Assembly: GCA_019426215.1 (NCBI GenBank)
Contig: CM033395.1
Coordinates: 18,032,569-18,096,568 of the forward strand
Source: Buddleja alternifolia
Taxonomy: Eukaryota > Streptophyta > Magnoliopsida > Lamiales > Scrophulariaceae
DNA length: 64,000 nt
Reading direction: 5' to 3'
Positions 55,741-64,000 of the stretch are shown here, piece after piece. Made by a program: the position numbers and the translations under genes. How positions within the stretch are numbered: the stretch's first letter is position 1; every line of letters starts with the position of its first letter. Below the pieces are notes generated by a model. The model searched no databases. It was not told the DNA's origin and worked only from the letters and a program-made list of their open reading frames with translations.

Positions 55741-58700
55741 TGATAGTGCTTTTATTGGAAGCGTTTGCAATATCACGACTTCGCGTATCAGACATTATTC
55801 GGATTTGTCTATCAGTAGCCTCAAACATCTTGGAACAGGAACCTTCAATGTTGATAAGCGAGTTTCCTGTTGCCTGTCTGAAATCTCTAGCGTCTGAATC
55901 ACTCTCAGAATTCGAATCGGAAGAAGGATGCTCAGGAGACGGAATGAGTCCATAAGAACTAGAAACTGCTGCCTTGCCTTTGGTTTTATCTCTGATAAAG
56001 AGCTCTTTAGGCTTTTGAGCAATTTCGGCGTGCACTTCTTCAATCGCTTGATCCATGGAAAGATCTGCAAGCGCTGACGGGAGCTCAACTACTGGGGCGC
56101 TAGAAGGATCTGGCAAAGAAGCTTCAGGAATTTGAGCGTCATCCACAGTAGGAAAATCGACTGTTTCAACAATTTGGACGGAAGGAGAAGACTCATCAAT
56201 AGCAATGACCCAGAGTGGGCCGAGCGCTTCCATCACATGCCTTGGACTTATCAGGCTGCTTTGCGGAATAAAGAAGATAGCGTCTTCTCGCTCTTCAGTG
56301 CTTAGAGCAAGCTGTACGCCTTCTGGAAAATGAATTCCTGAAGTATAAGAGTGGAAAAAGTCCAAAAGAAAGGGCATTAGCGCTTGATCTGCTTCTTGGT
56401 CCACTGGCTTGATCAGCGATATCATCTTGGCCACTTGAATATTCTGTTGACAAAAGAGCACAGGGTGAAGATTGTATCCTCGGAAGTCGTTCATCCCTGA
56501 ATAGTGATTGAGAGTGATGTCCAACGCTTGTGCATTTTCTATCACTGCTCTTCTATCTCTGTGGAGTTCAGAAAACTCAGCGTGTTCATTTGAAGCGTCG
56601 ACAAAAATTTGACTTTGTCCGGGAAGAAGTGGCTGTTTACTGGAGGAGGCTTCTTCGTTCAAATTGGGAAAGATGCGCTGAACAAACGCTTGACGAGGAT
56701 GCAAGATGTAGTGTCCACCTTGGCTGAATAAGGCTAGCTGTTGACGAATGTATGTCTCAATGGGTTGCCTGTAACCCAGTAGAGCGCTAACATTTCCGGC
56801 AATATGCTGACGCTGTTGAAGCAAAAAGGTTGCAAATCCTCGGCGTCTGTATTCAATTCCAAATTCAAAGAGGAATGGATATCTGACGAGTTCTTCAAGA
56901 GTATAAAAATGTAGAATGAACTCTTCAGCCCATCTGGCTGTATCCATCATCCATCTTTTGCCAAGCTTGTCAGCTTTCTTTTGTTCTTTTCGAGGGTCAA
57001 GGTACTTCTCGAAGCGTGTAGTTTCTTCATCGTAATCCTCAGCCCATAATCTGGCAATATATTCTCGGGCTTCATCTTCTATCCACGAATTAATAGGATT
57101 TGGACGCTCAGCAACTACTGGTCCTTTTCCTTTCCAAAGCTTGAGTGGATTAGGAGAGAGTGCATTCTGAGGAGAGTTGACGACTATGGGGAGAGCCGAA
57201 TATCCTATTTTGTTTCGATCTTCCTCATCAGGATTTTTGTTCCAATCGGCCATGTGGGGATTCTTGAGGACAATCTTGCTGGCTCGAAGAGGATAGAAAG
57301 ACTCGTCTGAGCGACCGATGAAGTTAAATCGCTCTTCGTCAAATTCTGTTCTGTTGAACGCTGGTCTTAGGATGTACTCTAAGTGAGATTGAAGTCGCTC
57401 CAGGTTGTATAGTCCTAAATCGGTAAACTACTCAAAGAATTCAAACTTTTGAGAGTTGGAAAGATCAGGCCGATGGAGAGTGTTTTGAAAAGAGATTTCG
57501 AGCACTGCAAGCGTCTGGGTGTCTTGTTCTCTAGCAGCATAATAGAATTCAATATCAGAAGTATATCTGCGAGGAAAGAAATCGATGACACGAGGATGAG
57601 GTCCTGTTGGAGTAGGAACAAGAGCAATTGCTTCTGTTGGGATGGGGGTCACTTCTATCGACCTCTCAGGATGCTCAGTCGCTTCACTGACTTATGAAGT
57701 TTCAGCGTCAGGAAGATCTTGAGCCACTTCCTTAGCGACATCCACAACAGTTGCCATATCAACATCTACTTCAATGGGAACCTCTGAAGGTGGAGGTGCA
57801 TCAGCGTATGGTGCATCCTGAGATACATCTCGAGGTTCATCTTGAGGTGCATGATGAGACTGAGGAATATCATCGACTGACGTAGTCGCTTGATCTGTTT
57901 CTATATTAAGGACATGTTCCTCAGGCTCCGAGACTTCTTCTTCTATTCCTAAGCACGAGAAAGCCTTTAAGATTGATCATAGGCTTTAGGATCTGAGCTG
58001 ATTTCGGGAACAACATCAGTAGGAGGTGGAACACTCGCTGGCTCTGGTTGAGCGCTCGTCGATGCAGCTAGAGTGGAGAGAGGAGTACGCCTTCGGGCAA
58101 GCGGTACTTCTTCTACTACTGCTTCCTCTTCTTCAGGAACTGAGAAAATAAACACTGGAGGAGGAGATGGAGATTTAGGAGAAGGAGAAGGAGAAGGAGA
58201 AGGAGATGTTTATTTCTTCTTGGGCTCTGGCTTCTGCTTCTTCTTTGCGGGCTTAGGCTTTTGCCTTTTTGCTGACTTGGCTGGTTCAGCGACTTTGAGA
58301 ACGATTTTTCTTTTTGGTCGCTTAACCACCACTGCTTCTGCAGACGAGGACGATGATGAAGAGGAAGACGCTTGGTCTTCATCATCGCTGCGAACAACTC
58401 CTTCGGCTTGAAGTCGCTCACGCTCCTCTTTGGGAACCGCTGCACCACAATGCCTTTTTGGTTTGAGCAACTCGCTAATTATCTTCTTGCCATAGGACTT
58501 AAGCGTTGGGATCTTCTTTCCAGCGGAATTCGTAAAACCGCAAGTGCTTAGAATTCTACTTAACACAATCCCATAAGGCTTGGGATTAACTGACTTGGCC
58601 ATCGCTGCCTTGAAGCGATTAAAAACATAGAGAGACCAATAAATTTTTAATTTGATCAGGATGGCTACCATCATCTTGTACTGAATATTTGTAACTTTAT

Positions 58701-59134
58701 CGAATGTTCCTTTTCTACATTCGATCATCTTGGTGTAAATATCCCCGAGAATGACATATTCGCCCTTCATGTCATTCTTCTTGAAGTTTGGCTCATAAGC
58801 AGCTTCGACTTCTTCTTTCTTGATCAACTCCCAGACTTTAGTCGCAATACCGAGAGTAACATGTTATACTTCACCACCATCATTGGGTAAGGTCAATAGG
58901 GGAGATATCAGTGAAGGAGTGAGAACAAAGGTCTCACGAGCAAAAGGGAAGACGCAGGAAATGGAGTTTCCGTAGTCAGTGGAAGAATCGTTTGTAGAAG
59001 AAAGTTCTGGTTATCAAGCAGGTAGTCCAGTTAACAAGAAATCTGGAATTAACCGTGATTGGCTTTTCAGCGCGGGAAGTTTTTCCGGTAGCAGACTTGG
59101 ATGATTTGGAAGATTTTGAACCTTTGGGTGCCAT
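55741..59134 (-). pseudogene. Third ORF of S2, truncated at its C-terminus
   Basis: Begins MAPKGSKSSKSSKS at 59134. Parts: 58862-59134 (broken), 58210-58827, 57967-58155, 57428-57652 and one open stretch of about 500 codons (55706-57253). Homology to S1 is clear throughout (NDMKGEYVILGD, VNPKPYG, YGKKIISELLKPKRH, EEVPLARRRTPLSTL, KIGYSALP, LWKGKGP, ENAQALDI, FRGYNLHPVLFC). Unlike S1 it has an insert with a serine run and basic clusters (VKRPKRKI, KSAKRQKPKPAKKK) resembling nuclear-localisation signals, then a Ser-Pro repeat. The last part runs into the tandem array, so the coiled-coil end seen in S1 is missing. No membrane segment or signal peptide is visible. Function unknown. Confidence 0.72.
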
Positions 59135-59306
59135 TGCTGAAAGTTTGATGCTTTTGAGGGAATGAGAGAAGTTTTTGTCTTGAGAGAGATGAAGATTTTA
59201 TAGCAGAGAGAGAGTTTGGAAGTGATAAAAATCTGACTATAAAAGCATTGAAGAATATATATAGAGGCAAAAATAACTCCTCAGTTGCTTAGATGATTGC
59301 CACGTG
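59135..59306 (-). promoter_or_regulatory. Candidate internal promoter of the S2 third ORF
   Basis: On the minus strand in order: G-box CACGTG (59301-59306), the shared segment TGAGGAGTTA, a TATA box TATATATA (59256-59263), a second TATA box TATAAAAT (59195-59202), CT-rich leader sequence, and the start context CAGCAATGGC. Spacings fit a plant core promoter: the first TATA is about 38 bases after the G-box and the second about 60 bases before the ATG. The same arrangement, more decayed, is in S1. This is inferred from sequence. Confidence 0.5.
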
Positions 59307-60027
59307 TGACATCATTGAATTTTGAAAAATTGAAAAGTGTGAATCTGAGCCGATTATGCATAAGTACGGATGTCAAAAAGGTGCGGTAAAATAGGTTAAC
59401 TGTTACAAAATAGAGAGTTTTCGGGATCCGCAGTTACCCATTTAATTTGAAAGACGTTTGAAAAAATTTGAAATTTTCAGCGTGAAACACACGCGCCTGA
59501 TAGTACACTGACACGTACTCAGACTTATGCAGTTACTGAACCGCCTAGGTTTAGATAGGAATCATAACCGTCTGTTTGATTTGATAGGCACGTGTGGGTA
59601 GTTATCAAATCTAATCTTTTGGACTTATCCACACGTTACTTTCAGCGATGACAACTATGCATGATTTTTAGAGAAATTTACTGAGCGTTAAAGTGGGGAT
59701 CCTTTTAATGCTGAAGACTTTTTAGGAACAGAAATTTCATTTCTTCAAAGTTTGAAAAATAAAATCAATCGCTTGAACTGATAAAGGACATTTTCATTTA
59801 TTAGAGATTGACTTTGTCATGCATAAAAATAAGCGCTAGTGATCAATGCTTAAATTTTAGAAAGTCATTTTTGGTCACAATCGCTTTATATATTGAGAAA
59901 AGTACAATTTTGAAGTTCCCCCTAAAATTGATGACTTGTTTCAGATTTTTGATAAACGCTTTAGACATAAACATAAGGTGGATCCCCCCTAAATTTTATG
60001 CCTATAAAGATATGACGCTCTTATGAT
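59307..60027 (-). other. Spacer between S2 pol and its third ORF
   Basis: Non-coding and alignable with 23401-24100 of S1. It contains CACGTG again near 59590 and the phrase GTACACTGACACGTAC. It may belong to the promoter region. Confidence 0.6.
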
Positions 60028-60548
60028 TTAAGCATTTAAATCAATCATACCTAATTCACTTCTCAAAGTGAGAAAGCGTTGTTCGTTGAGTGCTTTGGTG
60101 AAGATATCTGCTAATTGTTTGTCAGTTCCAATGAAGTGCATGGAGATATCTTTCTTTTGAACATGGTCACGCAAGAAATGGTATCTAATGTCAATGTGTT
60201 TGGTTCTAGAGTGATGGACAGGATTTTGAGTCATAGCTAAAGCGCTATGGTTATCACAATGGATTAGGGTAGGACCTAGGATTATTCCATAGTCTCTAAG
60301 TTGTTGCCCCATCCAAAGGATCTGTGCACAACAGCTCCCAGCGGCTACATATTCTGCCTCAGCGGTAGAAGTTGCTATGGATTGTTGTTTCTTACTATGC
60401 CACGAAACTAGTCTATCACCTAGAAATTGACATGTACCACTAGTACTTTTTCTATCTATTTTGCATCCTGCAAAATCTGCATTTGAATAACCAATTAGTT
60501 CAAAAGGAGAGTCTCGTGGATACCATAAGCCCACATTTTGTGTGCCTT
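60028..60548 (-). pseudogene. RNase H, S2
   Basis: A clean 168-residue frame: YPRDSPFELIGYSNADFAG (the first of the two usual Asp is Asn), CKIDRKSTSGTCQFLGDRLV, STAEAEYVAAGSCCAQILWM, IHCDNHSALAMTQNPVHHSR, KHIDIRYHFLRDHVQKKDIS and the C-terminus LADIFTKALNEQRF. A one-base slip near 60548 separates it from reverse transcriptase. It is the most complete RNase H in the window. Confidence 0.88.
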
Positions 60549-61359
60549 TTAGGTATTAAGGATTCTCTTGGTAGCATTCAAGTGTGATTCTCTAGGATCA
60601 GATTGAAAACGTGCACACATGCATACCGAAAAGATAATATCAGGTTTACTAGCGGTAAGATAAAGAAGTGATCCAATGATACCTCTATAGTTAGTGATAT
60701 CAATTTTCTTCCCACTTTCATCTTTATCTAACTTAAGCGTTTGGCTCATTGGAATTTTTGAAGATGATGCATTTTCCATACCAAATTTCTTAATCATATC
60801 TCTTGTATACTTAGCTTGGTTGATAAATATTCCATTAGGGAGTTGTTTAACTTGTAATCCTAAGAAGAAAGTTAATTCACCCATCATAGTCATTTCAAAT
60901 TGTTCTTGCATCATTTTCAAAAATTTCTCACACAATCGCTTATTAGTAGAACCAAATATAATATCATCAACATAAATTTGGACTAAGAGAATATCTTCAT
61001 TATGGGTAATTTTAAATAACGTTATATCAACGTTGCCTTTTGAAAAGCCTTTACCTATAAGAAAAATAGAGAGAGTGTCATACCATGCTCTTGGTGCTTG
61101 TTTAAGGCCATAGAGTGTGCCTTATCCAATTTGTAGACCATAATTTTGCTATAGTTGTTGATGAATCCTGGAGTTTGCTCCACATAGACTTCTTCTTGGA
61201 GTTTACCATTCAGGAAAGCACTCTTCACGTCCATTTGGTATACTGTGAACTTGTTAAATGCAGCAAACGCCAGGAACATCCTAATCGTTTCAAGACGGGC
61301 TATTGGGGTATATGTCTCATCAAAATCAATACCCTCTTCTTAACAATAACCCTGAGCGA
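60549..61359 (-). pseudogene. Reverse transcriptase, S2
   Basis: Pieces: a stop in the CQEE segment near 61340, then [20 protein letters not shown], a frame slip near 61130, [16 protein letters not shown] (YVDD intact, near 60960), [60 protein letters not shown] and MCARFQSDPRESHL. Only a few lesions separate it from an open frame. Confidence 0.87.
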
Positions 61360-62847
61360 CTAATCTAGCCTTGTTTCTTGTAACAATGCCATCTTCGTCC
61401 ATTTTGTTCCTAAAATCCATCTAGTCCCAATAACTCCTTGGTGAGTTGGTCTTGGTACTAGTGTCCAAACCTTGCTTCTCTCAAATTGGTTAAGCTCTTC
61501 TTGCATTGCTTCTACCCAACTTGAATCATTGAGCACTTCATCCACTTTCTTTGGTTCCATTTGAGATAGAAAACATGCGAACATGGCCTCATTAATTGTA
61601 GCTGACCTAGTTCTAACAGGTGCTTCCATATCTCCGATTACTAGCTCTGGTGGATGGTCTCTAAGCCATTTGTGGTCTAGTTGGAACGGGTTGAGAGACT
61701 CTTGGTTGTCAATTGCTTGACTCTCATTTGTCTCTTGTGCAGTTGCTGTATCATTAACAGTTCCAATCTGCCCTTGATGATCATTCTCTTCATGATCATC
61801 AGCGATTCTGACATTATCACCATTGTTAACCTCACGAGTATCCTTAGGAATAGGTACACGAATCGCATCATCTTCGTCATCACTATCATCACCAAGATTG
61901 ATTTGTGACGCTTGTTGGGTGAGATTTTCAATTCCTACATCATCAGGATTAACCTTACTCGGTTCTTGGTTAGCATCATCAAACACAACATGAATGGATT
62001 CTTCAACCTTCGATTTGATTTTATTTAAGATGCGAAAACTCTTTCCATTCTTGGCATAACCTAGAAAGATTCCCTCATTCGCTTTAGGATCAAAAGTCTT
62101 AAAGCTGTGGGATCCATTGTTATGAATAAAACATTTTGAACCAAATACATTAAAATATGAAACGTTAGGCTTACGTCCCTTCCACAACTCATATGGAGTC
62201 TTCTCATGTTGCTTGTTGATCATACACCGGTTCTGAGTGTAGCAAGCGATATTGATGGCTTCGGCCCAAAACCTTTGAGGTAGCTTGGACTCTGCTAACA
62301 TCGTCCTAGCGGCTTCTTTAAGTGTTCTGTTCTGTCGCTCGACAACTCCATTCTTTTGAGGTGTTCTCGGAGCAGAATACTCATGAAGTATTCCAAAGTC
62401 TATACAAAACTTCTCAACAAATTGGTTAGTAAATTCAGTTCCTCTATCCCTTCTAATTCTTGTCACCTTTAAATCTTTATAAGTTTGGAATTGACGAATT
62501 AGCGATGTGAGCTTGACACTAGTTTCATCTTTGGTCGCCAGGAATTCTACCCAAGTATAGCGAGAGAAATCATCAACTATTACTAGTGAGTACTTTTTAC
62601 CACTAACACTCATGATTTGAATGGGACCAAACAAATCTCGATGCAATAGTTCAAGAACTCTAGAAGTAGATAGGCATGGTTTCCTTTTAAAAGATGATTT
62701 AACTTGTTTACCCATTTGCAATGCATCACATAAGCGATTTTTCTGAAAGGAACCCTTAGGTAATCCCTCTACTAGATTTAGCGATATTAATTGAGAGATT
62801 GCCTTAAAATTGAGGTGATTCATTTTTCTATGCCATAACCAACCCAA
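61360..62847 (-). pseudogene. Integrase with acidic linker, S2
   Basis: 495 uninterrupted residues: GWLWHRKMNHLNFKAISQLI, RLCDALQMGKQVKSSF (one zinc-binding Cys of the usual CDAC replaced by Leu), then LHRDLFGPIQIMSVSG, RIRRDRGTEFTNQFVEKF and TPQKNGVVERQNRTLKEAAR, so the D-D-E triad is complete. The C-terminal WKGRKPNVSYFNVFG and IFLGYAKNGKSFRILNK follow, then an Asp/Glu-rich linker of about 100 residues and the start of reverse transcriptase (WVEAMQEELNQFERSKVWTL), which shifts frame at 61405. It is the largest intact domain in the window. Confidence 0.9.
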
Positions 62848-62853
62848 TTCATT

Positions 62854-63267
62854 TTAACTCTTAGCAACAAAGCATGTGGGGCTGTTATCAATTGTAGAAT
62901 CCCAATCCACTAAATATACATTGTTTGTTCTTTTAGCTCTTAATTTAGTAAACTTAGTCTTAATGTCGTTAACATAGCAGAATTCGCTTGAAAATTTTAC
63001 TTCAAAGTCTTTATCACAAAATTGACTAATGCTTAACAAATTATGCTTAAGACCCTCAACATAATATACATCACTAATCATGATGTTCCCCCTATGCATG
63101 ATACCTATATCTTTGGTTTGACCTTTGGAGTTATCACCGAATAAAACTTGAGGACCGTTGGAAACTTGATAGTTGACTAGAAGATCTTTGGAACCCGTCA
63201 TGTGTCTTGACGATCCACTATCAATGTACCAAACTGAAGTATCGGTGTTGGCTCTAGGTACCTGCAT
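62854..63267 (-). pseudogene. Aspartic protease, S2
   Basis: 137 residues with the intact active site WYIDSGSSRHMTGS, then YYVEGLKHNLLSISQFCDKD and NNVYLVDWDSTIDN. It is separated from the integrase frame by one in-frame stop near 62852. It would cut the element polyprotein. Confidence 0.87.
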
Positions 63268-64000
63268 TTAAAGGATAATTCTAATTCTTCTTAGGTACCC
63301 ATGTTTCCTTGGGTCCTTCTTTGTTAGTAACTTTGGTTTGAACTAGAACTTTAGGAACCCATATTTGCCTAGTCTTCATTGTGGGAATACTGGCCTTCTT
63401 GGGTTTCACATCGTGTTGTGTGTGCTTTTTGGGTGTATAATAATAATATCCTCGATTATAATAGTAGTCATAATCATAGTCATAATCATAATCATTATAG
63501 TATCGATAATATGATCTTGACTGTCTTGGATATTGACGCTAGTATTTCCTTGGCGCTGGCTTGGATTGCACTTTTGGTGCTGAACGCATAGCGCTTGATT
63601 CACAGTGGTTAGGTTTATCCTTAGCCTTTTGAGCGTTTAGATGAACCTTTCTTTGTGAATCATTTACTTTAGCCTTACCCTTGCCTGAGTTAGCTTTGGC
63701 TTTCTCATTTAGCCTCGTACCATTGTTGCTTGGTTCATTCAGCGTTTGACTTTGTGAACCTTTCTCAACAAAGAAAACACCCTTTTCTTTGTTATTCGCC
63801 GTAACAATAGATTTATTAGGTTGTTTACCGAATTTATTGTATCCTAAACCGGTCTTTTCCCCATATAGTCTTGTTACCTCAATCACATTATCCAACTTTC
63901 TAGAAGCTTTTAATAATGATGAGACGAGCTGCTCTGATTTGGCAAGTCTAGCGATCAGATCAGCGTCTCTCTTGACTATTATATCAAGATCGTTTTTTAA
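63268..64000 (-). pseudogene. Gag C-terminal region, S2, cut by the window end
   Basis: Recognisable parts: LDNVIEVTRLYGEKTGLGYN, KGVFFVEKGSQSQTLNE, a Lys-rich tail and a shorter Asp-Tyr tract (about 63465-63500) before YYYYTPKKHT. A frame slip lies near 63540. The frames that overlap it on the opposite strand are not genes. The capsid region lies outside the window. Confidence 0.82.

Larger units (their letters stand above)
54270..64000 (-). mobile_element. Sirevirus-like element S2, best preserved, runs past the window
   Basis: Minus strand: gag C-terminus (cut by the window end), protease, integrase, reverse transcriptase/RNase H, spacer, third ORF, then a rearranged 3' end. It is collinear with S1, and where S1 has lost residues S2 generally keeps them (protease DSG, integrase D-D-E, YVDD). 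It lies in the leader of element C. The 5' LTR and gag N-terminus must lie beyond base 64000. Confidence 0.8.

Overview
The window is plant nuclear DNA, most likely from a eudicot. It is AT-rich and holds one recognisable host gene, a plastid-targeted ferredoxin. Almost everything else is decayed LTR retrotransposon of the Ty1/copia superfamily, plus a few DNA-transposon remnants. There are no operons, CRISPR arrays or prokaryotic features, and I saw no tRNA or rRNA gene. Similarity of the Sirevirus third ORF to proteins I associate with Lamiales gives a weak hint of that order, which I cannot test here. LAYOUT 1-6.9 kb: a cluster of perfect palindromes (62-225), then a promoter, a probable 5'-UTR intron and the single coding exon of a [2Fe-2S] ferredoxin (2041-2484, plus strand). 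Next come a foldback, Mutator-like element with a 10-bp target duplication (3422-3959), a PIF/Harbinger transposase remnant (about 4740-5030, minus) and a second terminal-inverted-repeat element (5079-5924). LAYOUT 6.9-64 kb: a nest of copia elements that can be partly unpicked from matching coding breakpoints and 5-bp target-site duplications. Element D (6890-9478, minus) is the outermost. Element C (minus) appears to sit in the leader of D and is split into three blocks: 9479-11285, 35956-37742 and 51226-54269. Element A (11286-35955, minus, duplication TTTCT) lies inside the reverse transcriptase of C. Element E (37743-51225, plus, duplication TCTCC/TATCC) lies inside the gag-pre-integrase region of C. 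A Sirevirus-like element, S1 (about 17661-32506, minus), lies in the leader of A and itself carries a solo Sirevirus LTR (24854-26359). E carries a solo LTR of its own family (41085-42861), a solo Sirevirus LTR (45768-47222) and a chimeric 3' end taken from a C-like element (47846-51005). A 1.7-kb insertion with 60-bp tandem repeats (52218-53918) lies in the gag of C. A second Sirevirus-like element, S2 (54270 to beyond 64000, minus), is the best preserved, but its 3' part is rearranged: inverted LTR fragments and about 535 bp of short tandem repeats. HOW THE PARTS WORK: intact copia elements encode gag (capsid), protease, integrase and reverse transcriptase/RNase H on one transcript. Every copy here has stops, frameshifts or lost catalytic residues, so none looks autonomous. 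S1 and S2 also carry a long third ORF after pol. A block just upstream of that ORF looks like a plant promoter (G-box, TATA-like boxes, CT-rich leader, good start context) and is recognisably conserved between the two copies. With the palindrome cluster next to the ferredoxin promoter, this is the most interesting unexplained signal in the window.
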